In this document: positions 26,594 to 35,642 of the stretch, piece by piece | Numbering within the stretch: the first letter of the stretch is position 1 | Layout: each line of letters opens with the position of its first letter | Assembly (NCBI GenBank): GCA_963811775.1 | Contig: CAWESO010000007.1 | Location: forward strand, 62,001 to 126,000 | Direction of reading: 5' to 3' | Length of the DNA stretch: 64,000 nt | Source of the DNA: Chersky-840 sp963811775 | GTDB lineage: Bacteria; Actinomycetota; Acidimicrobiia; Acidimicrobiales; UBA8190 | Position numbers and translations under genes: made by a program | Notes under the pieces: generated by a model | Database searches by the model: none | What the model was told of the DNA's origin: nothing | Seen by the model: the letters and a program-made list of their open reading frames with translations, nothing else

Positions 26594-26968
26594 ATGGCAC
26601 TCTCCGAGCGCGAGCAACAGGCGTTTGAGCAGCTTGAGCAGGCGCTGCACCACGAGGACCCGATGTTCTTCCAGCGGGTGCGCGTGAAGCAGATCTTCCT
26701 TCATGCCCGAGACCGTCTCCAGCTGTCGATTGTTGGTTTGGTGACGGGTCTGGGACTGATGGTCGCCTTCTGTTTCACCACGTGGGTCGTCGTAGGTGTC
26801 ATTGGCTTCCTCGTCATGATCATCTCTCTCGACAACCTCTGGGCCAAGGCGCGCCAGGGGATCGGGACGGGAGCGGACGACATCGCCCGCTCAGGTCCGA
26901 TGAAAAGCTCCGCCGACGCCAATGGCGCGCGCTCCCGCCTACTGCACTGGTTCGCTCATCTCGACTGA
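26594..26968 (+). CDS. DUF3040 membrane protein
   Basis: A 124-residue protein. It begins MALSEREQQAFEQLEQALHH, the typical DUF3040 start (SerxxE, acidic amphipathic helix). A hydrophobic hairpin follows (LSIVGLVTGLGLMVAFCF, TWVVVGVIGFLVMIISL), then a polar tail. It is an actinobacterial inner-membrane protein of unknown role. Its own DosR-like box suggests it belongs to the stress set. Confidence 0.88.
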   Translation: MALSEREQQAFEQLEQALHHEDPMFFQRVRVKQIFLHARDRLQLSIVGLVTGLGLMVAFCFTTWVVVGVIGFLVMIISLDNLWAKARQGIGTGADDIARSGPMKSSADANGARSRLLHWFAHLD

Positions 26969-27102
26969 CGCGCCTCGCAGCTACTCCTGCTCCCCCGATT
27001 TGCTGACTCCCGCCGGGCCAAAGGGTATCGAAACTGATCCTCGTTCTCCAGGGTCGTTCTATGGGCGATGGGTGAAGATTGCCAGGAATTCAGACAAGTC
27101 AA

Positions 27103-27119
27103 GTGACCATTGACCCTGG
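27103..27119 (+). promoter_or_regulatory. DosR-like box, phosphoribosyltransferase-hydrolase
   Basis: GTGACCATTGACCCTGG, 50 bases before the ATG at 27169. A short inverted repeat (CCAGGG 27131-27136, CCCTGG 27142-27147) lies between the box and the start. Confidence 0.6.
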
Positions 27120-27168
27120 TCTGAGAGGACCCAGGGAGAGACCCTGGATGTTGGACCAGGAGGTAGCC

Positions 27169-28518
27169 ATGAAGTTCCTCGATCGCACTGATGCCGGACG
27201 ACGCTTGGCGATGCTGCTCGAGCACCTGCGGGGTCAAGACGTCGTCGTGGTCGGACTCCCCCGGGGCGGGGTGCCGGTGGCCTTTGAGGTGGCCCGAAGC
27301 CTCGGCGCGCCCCTGGATGTGATCGTGGTCCGCAAGCTGGGCGTGCCCTTCCAGCGTGAGCTGGGGATGGGTGCCATCGGAGAAGGAGGGGCGCGCGTCG
27401 TCGATACGGCGGTTCAGGTCGCGGCCGGCGTGAGCGCCGAAGAACTCGCCGCCGTGGAGGCGAGCGAACGCGCCGAGCTCGATCGCCGGGTGCAGCGGTT
27501 CCGAGGTGCACGCCCCCCGGTTTCCCTGGCGGGGCGCACCGTCGTCGTCGTCGACGACGGCATTGCCACGGGGTCGACAGCCCGAGCCGCCTGTCAGGTG
27601 GCCCGAGCCCGGGGGGCGGCCCGGGTGGTGCTGGCCGTCCCCGTTGCACCCGCCGAGTCGGTAGCGACGCTGAACCGCGACGCCAATGAGGTGGTGTGCA
27701 TCGAGATGCCCGCGAGGTTCCTCGCTATCGGTCAATTCTACGACGACTTCACCCAGACGAGAGACGACGAGGTGGTTGCTCTGCTCGAACGCGCCGCGCT
27801 GCAACCGGCCGCACGGAACGTCCCTCCGACGGCGAGTGGTGACCGCCACCCCTCGGGGGAGGCCGATCCCCCCCTTCGAGACGAGGACGTCGAGGTGCCC
27901 GCCGGGCCGGGCCGGCTCTCGGGACACATGATCGTGCCCGAAGCAGCAAGGGGCATCGTGGTCTTCGCCCACGGGAGCGGCAGCAGCAGGCACAGCCCCC
28001 GGAACCGCTTCGTGGCCTCGGTGCTCAACCGCGCCGGCCTCGCCACCTTGCTCTTCGATCTCCTCACCCCGGAAGAGGAACTCGATCGGGCCAACGTATT
28101 CGACATCGCCCTGCTCGGGAACCGGCTGGTCACGGTGACGCGCTGGCTCCGGACCGATCCGGTGGCCGCAAGGTTGCGCATCGGGTACTTCGGCGCGAGC
28201 ACCGGAGCAGCCGCCGCTCTGTGGGCCGCCGGAGAACTCGGCGACGACATCGCCGCCGTCGTCTCCCGGGGAGGGCGCCCCGACCTGGCCGCCGAGAAAC
28301 TTGCTGCCGTACTCGCGCCGACGCTCCTCATCGTCGGTAGTCACGACGACGTGGTACTTGAGCTCAATCGCCAAGCACAAGCGCAGTTGCGATGCGAGCA
28401 CCGGCTCGAGATCGTCGGGGGCGCGACCCATCTCTTCGAGGAACCGGGCACCCTCGAGGCGGCCGCCGCCTTGGCGAGTGCATGGTTCACCGACCATATG
28501 GCCCCGGTACGGACATGA
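27169..28518 (+). CDS. Phosphoribosyltransferase / dienelactone-hydrolase-like fusion
   Basis: A 449-residue two-domain protein. Residues 1-215 form a type I phosphoribosyltransferase with VVVGLPRGGVPVAFEVA and the PRPP loop VVVVDDGIATGSTARAA. Residues 240-449 form an alpha/beta hydrolase with IVVFAHGSGSSRHSPRNR, the nucleophile elbow GYFGASTGAA, an acid near VGSHDDVV and His in GGATHLFEEPG. Mycobacterium tuberculosis Rv0571c, a DosR-regulon member, has this same fusion, by my recollection of the family. AGGAGG precedes the ATG at 27169. Both substrates are unknown. It overlaps the next gene by four bases. Confidence 0.9.
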   Translation: MKFLDRTDAGRRLAMLLEHLRGQDVVVVGLPRGGVPVAFEVARSLGAPLDVIVVRKLGVPFQRELGMGAIGEGGARVVDTAVQVAAGVSAEELAAVEASERAELDRRVQRFRGARPPVSLAGRTVVVVDDGIATGSTARAACQVARARGAARVVLAVPVAPAESVATLNRDANEVVCIEMPARFLAIGQFYDDFTQTRDDEVVALLERAALQPAARNVPPTASGDRHPSGEADPPLRDEDVEVPAGPGRLSGHMIVPEAARGIVVFAHGSGSSRHSPRNRFVASVLNRAGLATLLFDLLTPEEELDRANVFDIALLGNRLVTVTRWLRTDPVAARLRIGYFGASTGAAAALWAAGELGDDIAAVVSRGGRPDLAAEKLAAVLAPTLLIVGSHDDVVLELNRQAQAQLRCEHRLEIVGGATHLFEEPGTLEAAAALASAWFTDHMAPVRT

Positions 28519-28757
28519 GCGACATCGACGACTGGCTGCGGGACCACGAGGGCGACCTCGCCGAGATCGCCCGAGTGACCGATGTCGCGTCCGCCCTCGT
28601 GCGTTTGGCCGCGGTACTGGTGCTCGCCGGGATCGAGGACGCCCAGATCGAAGACCAGCTGCAGCACTTGGTCTCGCTCGATGACCAGCGCTACCGGTTG
28701 GCGGGGGCGCCACGCGCCCTGGAGGAGATCCATCGCCTCGCCACGCCACATCCGTGA
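28515..28757 (+). CDS. Small acidic protein, translationally coupled
   Basis: An 80-residue helical protein, MSDIDDWLRDHEGDLAEIAR then ASALVRLAAVLVLAGIEDAQ and SLDDQRYRLAGAPRALEEIH. The ATG overlaps the stop of the fusion gene (ATGA), so they are translated together and may interact. No family recognised. Confidence 0.65.
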   Translation: MSDIDDWLRDHEGDLAEIARVTDVASALVRLAAVLVLAGIEDAQIEDQLQHLVSLDDQRYRLAGAPRALEEIHRLATPHP

Positions 28758-28799
28758 CCTCGGGGCTGGTTATCGGATTCGCCCCGGGGTGCCTGTCCA

Positions 28800-30149
28800 C
28801 TACAGCTCGGCGCGCTTCGTTCGGGAACCGAGCTCGGCATACACCTCGTCGGTGAGCCGGCGCAGACGCGCCGTAAGTGTCGGGCTGGGCGGCTCCGGGT
28901 CCTGGAGACGGCGGGCCGGCGCCGGGAGAGCGGCCAGGTCTACCTCGAATCGGGCCCGCGCTGCGGCCAGGGCGGCGACGGGATCGGCCTTCGGTCGCAC
29001 CCGTCGACCCTCGGTCATGACCACCTGCAGGACAGGATCGTTGCCCGAGGGCACGGCTTCGTCCGCCAATCCGAGGTGATCGACGAGACCATCGCCTCGA
29101 AACACCTGCTTCGCACCGGGGAAAGTCTCTTTGCCCGGTGAGAGCTTGGCCACCGGTCGCCCCTCGTAGGACACGAGCTTGTAGGCGCTGTCGAGGTAAG
29201 GGGCATCGGCGGACACCCCGAGGCGCGTCCCCACCCCGACGGCATCGACCGGCGCTCCCTGCTCCACGAGAGCGGCGATGTCGTGCTCGTCGAGACCGCC
29301 CGAGACGAAGATGGCGACTTCGCGGTGCCCGGCATCGTCGAGCACTCGGCGCGTCGCGGTGGCCAGCGAGGCGAGGTCACCGCTGTCGAGGCGGACGCCC
29401 ACGCCGGTATGCAGGCCCAGGGCCTCGATCACTTCGATGGCATGGGCAACGCCTTGGAGGGTGTCATAGGTGTCGACGAGGAAGGTGGTGCGCCCCGGAA
29501 AATCTTCTGCGAACGCCTGGAACGCCTTGAGCTCGGTGGCGAACGCCTCGATGTAGCTGTGGGCCATGGTGCCCGCCGGACGCAGACCATAGCGCCGGGC
29601 CGCCTCGACGTTGCTGGTGGCGGAGAAGCCCACCATCGCCGACACCCGCGCCGCGACCAGTCCCGCCTCGAGGCCCTGGGTGCGGCGAAAGCCGAACTCA
29701 ACCAGCTCCACGCGTCCGCGCCCGGCCAGCCAGCACCGGGCCGCCTTGGAGGCGAGTGTCGTCTGGAACGTGATCTGGTTCAAGAGGATGGTCTCGACCA
29801 GCTGGGCTTCGGCGATCGGGGCTGTGACCTCGAGTAGCGGTTCGTCGGCGAAGGCGATCCTCCCTTCGGGGATGGCCCGGACCTCCCCGGTGAAGCGCAT
29901 TGCCGAGAAGCTCTCGATGGAGGCGGCGTCGAAGCCCAAGGTGGCGAGGTAGGCGAGATCGCGCTCGTCGAACGAGAACGCCTCAAGGAGGTCGAGACAG
30001 TCCTCGACCCCGGCCGCCACCAAGAAGCCCCGCTCAGCGGGGAGGCGCCGCACGAACAGGCTGAAGGTAGCCGCGCCCGTCATCTGACGTCGCAGGTAGC
30101 TCGCCGCCATATTGAGCTCGTAGAGATCGGTCAACAACGCCCCGGGCAT
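28800..30149 (-). CDS. pncB: Nicotinate phosphoribosyltransferase (PncB2-like)
   Basis: A 449-residue NAPRTase that joins nicotinate and PRPP to nicotinate mononucleotide with ATP, in NAD salvage. Seen motifs are ALLTDLYELNMAASYLRRQM, EFGFRRTQGLEAGLVAAR, the phospho-histidine motif GTMAHSYIEAF, VRLDSGDLASLA and VSGGLDEHDIAAL. Mycobacteria carry a DosR-controlled paralogue, PncB2, used when de novo NAD synthesis falters. The upstream leader has a CATCATCAC duplication and a GAGGAG site. A candidate motif lies 257 bases upstream. It converges on the small gene at 28515. Confidence 0.94.
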   Translation of the reverse strand: MPGALLTDLYELNMAASYLRRQMTGAATFSLFVRRLPAERGFLVAAGVEDCLDLLEAFSFDERDLAYLATLGFDAASIESFSAMRFTGEVRAIPEGRIAFADEPLLEVTAPIAEAQLVETILLNQITFQTTLASKAARCWLAGRGRVELVEFGFRRTQGLEAGLVAARVSAMVGFSATSNVEAARRYGLRPAGTMAHSYIEAFATELKAFQAFAEDFPGRTTFLVDTYDTLQGVAHAIEVIEALGLHTGVGVRLDSGDLASLATATRRVLDDAGHREVAIFVSGGLDEHDIAALVEQGAPVDAVGVGTRLGVSADAPYLDSAYKLVSYEGRPVAKLSPGKETFPGAKQVFRGDGLVDHLGLADEAVPSGNDPVLQVVMTEGRRVRPKADPVAALAAARARFEVDLAALPAPARRLQDPEPPSPTLTARLRRLTDEVYAELGSRTKRAEL

Positions 30150-30405
30150 CGCCTCTCCTCATCATCACCATCATCACCCAGGCCGTCCCCCGGGCGTGCT
30201 CCCGGAGTCACAGGCTCGGGTCCGGGACCGGGGCGCGGGCCGGTGTACGCACCGTCAGATGCGCCAAGACGGCACAACCATGCCCACCGGTGCAGCCGGC
30301 CACCCGGCGCCGCACCCAGTCGCTACGGGCGCATCGAATGGTGGGTGGCGCGGCCGCGATCATGGTCTTCACCCTGCCACCGTCCCCCACGGCATGCCGC
30401 TGTCG

Positions 30406-30422
30406 CAAGTGCCCAAGGTCAC
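30406..30422 (-). promoter_or_regulatory. DosR-like box between pncB and the His-rich gene
   Basis: On the minus strand GTGACCTTGGGCACTTG. It matches the motif at 12-13 of 17 positions. It is 257 bases before pncB and 100 before the plus-strand gene at 30522; the motif is near-symmetric, so direction is open. Confidence 0.4.
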
Positions 30423-30521
30423 TCGCTCGACGCGACACAGAGTCGGCTGTCGGGAGGGCTCCGCTTCTCCTCGGGACTTTCGGCCCTAGCGGGGATCGGT
30501 GGAGGGGGCCACGCTGGAGGC

Positions 30522-30785
30522 ATGACAGACCACAAGCAGCGCGAGGGGACCCCAGAGGTTGATGAGGTCGAGCGGTCCTTCCATCCGCACATACACCCGC
30601 ACCCCCACGCGGACGTGTGTGAACGGTGCGGGTCCAGCGACAGCGTCCGAAAGAACCTGTGCCATCGGTGTCGAGAGATCCTGCGCGGCGAGGGGAAAGT
30701 GATGGCCCCTGAGCACGCAGAAAAGCCACGCCAGGTGCAGCCCGAACCTCTGCACAGCCCGCCCTGGCGGCGGCGCGGCGCCTAG
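30522..30785 (+). CDS. Small His-rich zinc-ribbon-like protein
   Basis: An 87-residue protein with a His-rich stretch (HPHIHPHPHADV) followed by a CxxC-x11-CxxC array (CERCGSSDSVRKNLCHRC), which would bind zinc or another metal. The start at 30522 is not certain: GGAGG lies too close to it. No family is recognised. It lies 240 bases upstream of the first hsp20 gene. Confidence 0.5.
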   Translation: MTDHKQREGTPEVDEVERSFHPHIHPHPHADVCERCGSSDSVRKNLCHRCREILRGEGKVMAPEHAEKPRQVQPEPLHSPPWRRRGA

Positions 30786-30935
30786 GTGCACGTCGTTCGC
30801 ACATCGGGGAATGGACGACGCCACCCGCGACGCGCGTAGAGCCTCTTCCCTGCAACATCTCCGCGGTCCATCGGCTCCAGACCGAGGCACTCGAGAACAG
30901 ACAGCACCACACCCCGCAAGCCCGTCGCCCGAGAT

Positions 30936-30952
30936 AGGACGTTTGACCCTAT
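30936..30952 (+). promoter_or_regulatory. DosR-like box, first hsp20
   Basis: AGGACGTTTGACCCTAT, 73 bases before the hsp20 ATG at 31025. The right half is perfect; the left half starts A and has G for C at position 6. Confidence 0.55.
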
Positions 30953-31024
30953 CCCCACCGTGTCGAGCGACGGATTATGGGGGCAACGGCACCTCGGGTG
31001 TGCCGCGGGGCATTGGAGGAGACG

Positions 31025-31453
31025 ATGGCACTCGTACATCATCACAATCACGTGATCGCGTGGCCGCCTGTCTCATGGCAGCGGTGGCGGCAGTTGTTCG
31101 AGTTCGACGAAGGTCAAGAGTGGCTCCGGGTGGAGGAGTTCCATGACGGCGACACCCTGGTGGTGCGGGCGGAGTTGCCCGACATCGACCCGGACAAGGA
31201 CGTCGAGGTCACCACGACAGGCGGTGTGGTCCGGATCCACGCCCACCGAGAGCAGAAGTCCGATCACAAGGAGAAGCGGGGGTATCGCTCTGAGTTCCGC
31301 TACGGCGAATTCGAGCGTGACATCGCACTTCCCCAGGGTGCCGTGGCAGACGACGTGAAGGCCACTTACAGCAACGGGGTCCTCGAGGTTCGGATCCCGT
31401 GCCCGGAGAAGCCGGAGCCGACCTCCACCAAGGTGCCCGTTACCCGGACGTGA
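31025..31453 (+). CDS. Hsp20 / alpha-crystallin small heat-shock protein
   Basis: A 142-residue small heat-shock protein that holds unfolding proteins as an ATP-independent chaperone. The crystallin domain spans about residues 35-125: EEFHDGDTLVVRAELPDIDP, then YRSEFRYGEFERDIALPQGA and the C-terminal SNGVLEVRIPCPEK. The N-terminus is His-rich (HHHNH). It shares about 60 percent of positions with the second copy at 34134. The pyruvate-kinase-like gene follows after 18 bases. Confidence 0.93.
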   Translation: MALVHHHNHVIAWPPVSWQRWRQLFEFDEGQEWLRVEEFHDGDTLVVRAELPDIDPDKDVEVTTTGGVVRIHAHREQKSDHKEKRGYRSEFRYGEFERDIALPQGAVADDVKATYSNGVLEVRIPCPEKPEPTSTKVPVTRT

Positions 31454-31471
31454 GGGCCGGAAACCACTGCT

Positions 31472-33391
31472 ATGGCCGCCACCGTCGGTCGTGAGAATTC
31501 AGAGGTTGGCCCAGCTGATCGCGTTGCGCGGCTGGCCTGGCGGAAGATCCGGATGATGGCTGCCCGGAACATTTCCGTATTGGAGCGCCAACAGGGAAGT
31601 TTCGATCCTCGCCGGCCCTCGATCAGAGCCAAGCTGGCTGGGCTCGAATCCCTTATGCACCACCGAGAGACGGTCCACGGTGAAGACATTGCCAGTGTCC
31701 ACGTCGACCACCGACAGGATGCAATCAACCTCGTCCACTATCTCACGCTTCGACACCAAGACGTTCGGCAGCTCCAGCGTGAATTGGGAGAGCGTGGCCT
31801 GTCGTCGTTGGGGCGGTGCGAACCTCACGTGCTCGCCACCGTCGAGAGCGTCCGGGCCGCCCTCGACGGGCGCGTACCGCACCTCGGGCCGACCACGCTG
31901 AGCTTCGAGGAGGGACGTAACGCCCTCGACCGCAACACGGATGCCCTTTTTGGCCCCCGACCCCCAGGGAGGGTTCCCCGCATCATGGTGACTCTCCCTA
32001 CTGAAGCTGCCGACGACTATTTCCTGGTGCGGCATCTCGTTGCTCGCGGTATGGACGTCGCCCGCATCAACGGAGCTCATGATGATCCAGATCGATGGGA
32101 GCGCATGGCCCGCAACGTGCGCAAGGCTTCCGCCGAGATCGATCGTCCCTGCCGGGTGTCGATGGACCTCCCGGGTCCCAAAATGCGGACCGGCCCACTG
32201 TTCGACGGGCCCCGGGTCGTGAAGCTGCGACCCCAGCGGGACCTGCGGGGTGTGGCGATCAGTCCCGCCTTCGCCACACTCGTGCCCGACTCCACCCCAC
32301 ACCTTCAAACACAAGCGCTCGGCGTGGATCGGTCGTGGATCGAGCGACGTCACCTGGGAGACGTGATCCACCTCAACGACACCAGGGGCTCGCCGCGTGA
32401 GCTACGGGTGGTCGAGGCCACCCCGAAGCGACTGGTGGTCGAGGTCTGGGACACGACCTACGTCGAAACCGAGACGACGCTGGCTTGCGACGGTGACGTG
32501 ACCCGAGTGGGTGTCATGTCGCGCACCCCCCAGTACCACGTGCTATGCGTCGGCGATCTGCTCGCCCTCAGAAATGACTTGGAGCCCGCCGCACCTTGGC
32601 GTCACGGGCAGCCCGGATGTGCTCGAATTGGCTGCACCCTCCCGGCTGCTTTCGAGGCGGCAAAGGTCGGCCAGCGGGTAATCCTCGACGACGGGAAGAT
32701 GACCGGCGTGATCGAGGGCGTCGCCGCGAACGAGCTCCGGATCAGGATCCTGACTGGATCGACCCGTGGCTCGCGCCTGCGGGCAGAGAAGGGGATCAAC
32801 CTCCCCGATACCGACCTCCCCGTGGGCGCTGTCACCGACTCCGACCTTCCCCTGCTCGAGGTGGCTGCCACACACGCCGATATGGTGGCAGTGTCGTTCT
32901 TGCGCCACGAGAGCGACGTCGATCGCGTCCACGAATATCTCCGACGCGTCGGGGCCGAGCACCTCGGGCTCATTCTGAAGATCGAAACCACAGCGGCATT
33001 CGCTCGCCTTCCCGAAATTCTCCTCCATGCCATGCGATCACCCCTCGTAGGCGTCATGATCGCCCGAGGTGATCTGGCTGTCGAAGCGGGCTACGAACGC
33101 CTGGCCGAGGTGCAGGAGGAGATCCTGTGGCTGTGCGAGGCGGCTCACCTACCGGTGATCTGGGCCACCGAGGTGCTTGACCAGCTGGCGCGCACAGGAC
33201 AGCCGTCTCGGGCCGAGGTCACCGACGCGGCCATGGCTCAGCGCGCCGAGTGCGTCATGCTCAACAAAGGCCCCCACGTCGATACCGCCATCGTCGTGCT
33301 CGACGACATCCTACGACGCATGTCCGGGCATCAGCGCAAGAAGACACCATTGCTCCGGCCCTTGCGTAGTTGGGTCGACGCCAATCCGTAA
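31472..33391 (+). CDS. Long pyruvate-kinase-like protein
   Basis: A 639-residue protein whose residues about 165-625 are a pyruvate kinase fold: GMDVARINGAHDDPDRW, VSMDLPGPKMRTGPL, RVILDDGKMTGVI, KGINLPDTDLPVGAVTDSDL, LILKIETTAAFARLPEIL, GVMIARGDLAVE and VMLNKGPHVD. The active-site Arg, Lys and acidic metal ligands look present. The N-terminal 160 residues are an extra helical segment of unknown role, and a roughly 100-residue insertion lies in the B-domain region. The C-terminal regulatory domain of standard PykF/A is missing. It probably acts on PEP/pyruvate, but could have drifted. It is probably co-transcribed with hsp20. Confidence 0.82.
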   Translation: MAATVGRENSEVGPADRVARLAWRKIRMMAARNISVLERQQGSFDPRRPSIRAKLAGLESLMHHRETVHGEDIASVHVDHRQDAINLVHYLTLRHQDVRQLQRELGERGLSSLGRCEPHVLATVESVRAALDGRVPHLGPTTLSFEEGRNALDRNTDALFGPRPPGRVPRIMVTLPTEAADDYFLVRHLVARGMDVARINGAHDDPDRWERMARNVRKASAEIDRPCRVSMDLPGPKMRTGPLFDGPRVVKLRPQRDLRGVAISPAFATLVPDSTPHLQTQALGVDRSWIERRHLGDVIHLNDTRGSPRELRVVEATPKRLVVEVWDTTYVETETTLACDGDVTRVGVMSRTPQYHVLCVGDLLALRNDLEPAAPWRHGQPGCARIGCTLPAAFEAAKVGQRVILDDGKMTGVIEGVAANELRIRILTGSTRGSRLRAEKGINLPDTDLPVGAVTDSDLPLLEVAATHADMVAVSFLRHESDVDRVHEYLRRVGAEHLGLILKIETTAAFARLPEILLHAMRSPLVGVMIARGDLAVEAGYERLAEVQEEILWLCEAAHLPVIWATEVLDQLARTGQPSRAEVTDAAMAQRAECVMLNKGPHVDTAIVVLDDILRRMSGHQRKKTPLLRPLRSWVDANP

Positions 33392-34133
33392 ATGTTGCCG
33401 CGGTCGGTCGGCTTCACCCTCGGCCCTCGCCAACAGCGCCACACCACTAGGCCACCGCCCGTGATGGGGCTTTCGGCTCTCCACATCGCGCCGAAACGGC
33501 TCGCGAGCAACTTCAGCACTCAACCCGGCCCGGAAACGGGCCAACATCGCTTGTCTGGCCACTGACCATCAGCGTGTCATCAACCCGGGATGAATCATGG
33601 CGAGGACGCGAGCCCGCCCGCCTCAGCCCTTCACGGGCAAGACGGGCGAACCATCATTCGATTATCGCGACGCTTTCGGAAGCCCCCGAAGCCGACGGGC
33701 GGACTCTCAGCCAAGACGTAGGCGCTTCGACCTTGTGCGGGCCGGGGGAAAAGCCCCAGACAATCGCACCTTTAGGCTCTGAGGAACATCCCGGTAGCTG
33801 CTACCACCGGACACCTGCGGATCGGCGACTCACAGTTACGTCGCGCATATGACCATTCGCATCACCAAGGGCCTCACCTTCTCCCTCTCGCTGAAGACCT
33901 TCTTTCAAAGGCCCCATCACTTGGTTCAACACCGCTACCGGCCGAGATGTTCCCCGTCTCACAAAGTCGTCGAAGGGAGGCCCGATGCCCCGTCGGGAGC
34001 GCGAGAAAGTGTCAGCAGAACATCCTCGGGATTAGGGACCTTGTGCCCTGGAGTGGGAACGGGATTGGGCGTATTCTGTAATCGGAGCCAGGGTTTTCTG
34101 GCTCGAGAGGGACCGGAAGGAGGTGCAAAGACC
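33392..34133. other. Long intergenic with one DosR-like box
   Basis: About 740 bases. The only clear element is the motif at 34035-34051. Open frames on both strands are short and look like no known protein. Confidence 0.45.
34035..34051 (+). promoter_or_regulatory. DosR-like box, second hsp20
   Basis: GGGACCTTGTGCCCTGG, 83 bases before the ATG at 34134. AGGGACCTTGTGCCCT is a near-palindrome, the clearest inverted form in the window. Confidence 0.65.
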
Positions 34134-34562
34134 ATGACGACGCTCGAACGGAGTCACTTTGGGCTTGACCTGACGCGGCCCGAACGGTGGCGTCGGATGT
34201 TTGATCATTTCGACGCGGACGTCGGAGGCTGGCTGCGGGTAGAGGAGTTTACCGACGCAGACACCCGGGTCGTACGCGCCGAGCTGGCAGGCATCGACCC
34301 CGACAAGGACGTCGAGGTCACCGTCACCGGTGGGATGCTCCACATCCGGGCCGAGCGCACCGAGAAGAAGCAAGACACGTCGAAGGACGGATACCGCAGT
34401 GAGTTCCACTACGGCACCTTTGAGCGCGATGTCCTGTTGCCCGAGGGTGTGACCGTCGACGACGTGTCGGCGAGCTATACCGACGGCATCTTGGAGGTGC
34501 GTGTCCCAATGCCGAAGCAGACGAAGCCCGAGGTCACGAAGGTGGCCGTATCACACGGCTGA
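34134..34562 (+). CDS. Hsp20 / alpha-crystallin small heat-shock protein (second copy)
   Basis: A 142-residue paralogue of the chaperone at 31025, with EEFTDADTRVVRAELAGIDP, EFHYGTFERDVLLPEGVTVD and YTDGILEVRVPMPKQ. GGAAGGAGG precedes the ATG at 34134. A strong hairpin follows its stop, so it is probably monocistronic. Confidence 0.93.
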   Translation: MTTLERSHFGLDLTRPERWRRMFDHFDADVGGWLRVEEFTDADTRVVRAELAGIDPDKDVEVTVTGGMLHIRAERTEKKQDTSKDGYRSEFHYGTFERDVLLPEGVTVDDVSASYTDGILEVRVPMPKQTKPEVTKVAVSHG

Positions 34563-34585
34563 CATCTCTCGGCACGACGAAAATC

Positions 34586-34607
34586 GGCGCCCGGCAAGCC
34601 GGGCGCC
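34586..34607 (+). terminator. Strong hairpin after hsp20, likely terminator
   Basis: A perfect 10-base inverted repeat, GGCGCCCGGC and GCCGGGCGCC, separated by AA, 23 bases after the hsp20 stop. There is no U-tract; hairpins without one are common terminators in high-GC actinobacteria. Confidence 0.75.
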
Positions 34608-34689
34608 GTGTCGCGCCCGGGCTCGGCCGCCGGCGCTGGGCCTCAGGGGCTCGATTGTCCTCACGGCCGGTTGGCGGCAGAATCGGGCA

Positions 34690-35532
34690 ATGCTCACTCG
34701 GTCTTCTTCCGGTTTCCTGACTCTCCGAGCTGGCCCCGTCCCGACTTCGGTGGAATGTCTCCAGTCAGATGGTTACGTCCTACTCGACAACGTGTTCGCG
34801 GAAGATGAGGTCGCGGCGCTCCGTACCGAGGTCGAACGGGTCTTTGACGAGTTCCCACCCGATGCACGTGGAGACATCCCCGAGTTGGCAGCCCCCTTTC
34901 GCTACGAGATGCTCAACCGGAGCGGCCTCGTCCAGCGGGCCATCGGCCACCCGCGGATCCTCGAGGTCGTCGAGGCTCTCTTGGGGGAGGATTGCCACAT
35001 CATCGCCAATACCGCTTGGTGGCAGGCATCGGGCAACAATGACCACCTCGGACGCTTCTGGCACATCGACAGCGGACCGCACGTACCGCGGGATTCCAAC
35101 GTGCCGTGGGATGCCCGGATCCCCTATCCCGTTTTTGCCATCGCGACCCACTTGTACCTCTGGGACTGCCCGATCGAGGCTGGCCCCACTGGAGTCATTC
35201 CCGGCAGCCACACGTCGGGGCAAGCTCCACCGATCGACAGGATTGCCGACGACGACCTCGAGTGGGACGGCCGCCAAGCCGTTTCCATCGTCGCCCAAGC
35301 AGGTGACGTCGCCCTCTTCGTGTCGGACATCTGGCACAGGCGGATGCCACCGGGGCCCGAGGATCCGGGCCGGATGTTCATCCAGTGCCACTACGGGCGG
35401 CGGGATATCGCCCAACGGATCCGGCCCACATCCTTGGTCAACCATCTCTCGGACGAAGCGCTGGCGCGCGCCCGGACACCGAGAGAGAGGATGCTCGCCG
35501 GCCTGCATCCGCTCGGCTTTTACGACGGCTGA
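34690..35532 (+). CDS. Phytanoyl-CoA dioxygenase (PhyH) family protein
   Basis: A 280-residue Fe(II)/2-oxoglutarate-dependent dioxygenase-like protein. The metal HxD motif is in RFWHIDSGPH, the 2-oxoglutarate/iron region continues with GPTGVIPGSHTSGQAP, and the distal His is in SDIWHRRMPPG. The N-terminal CLQSDGYVLLDNVFAEDEVA is typical of PhyH proteins. The substrate is unknown; family members hydroxylate lipids, ectoine or natural products. It needs oxygen, which contrasts with the anaerobic flavour of its neighbours. No motif was seen before it. Confidence 0.85.
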   Translation: MLTRSSSGFLTLRAGPVPTSVECLQSDGYVLLDNVFAEDEVAALRTEVERVFDEFPPDARGDIPELAAPFRYEMLNRSGLVQRAIGHPRILEVVEALLGEDCHIIANTAWWQASGNNDHLGRFWHIDSGPHVPRDSNVPWDARIPYPVFAIATHLYLWDCPIEAGPTGVIPGSHTSGQAPPIDRIADDDLEWDGRQAVSIVAQAGDVALFVSDIWHRRMPPGPEDPGRMFIQCHYGRRDIAQRIRPTSLVNHLSDEALARARTPRERMLAGLHPLGFYDG

Positions 35533-35642
35533 CAGGTGGCGCGCACCCTGGGAGTCCCACCAGGAGTGCCGCTGCGCCTCTCAGGGGTCGTGAAGGCTGC
35601 CGGGTCGAGTTGATCACCGGGCGTCGTGTCCCTCGGGACCCG

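Noticed and set aside
26956..28800. A 614-codon minus-strand open frame opposite the phosphoribosyltransferase fusion
   Set aside because: Its translation is low-complexity and lies antisense to a clearly conserved gene; it is a high-GC shadow.
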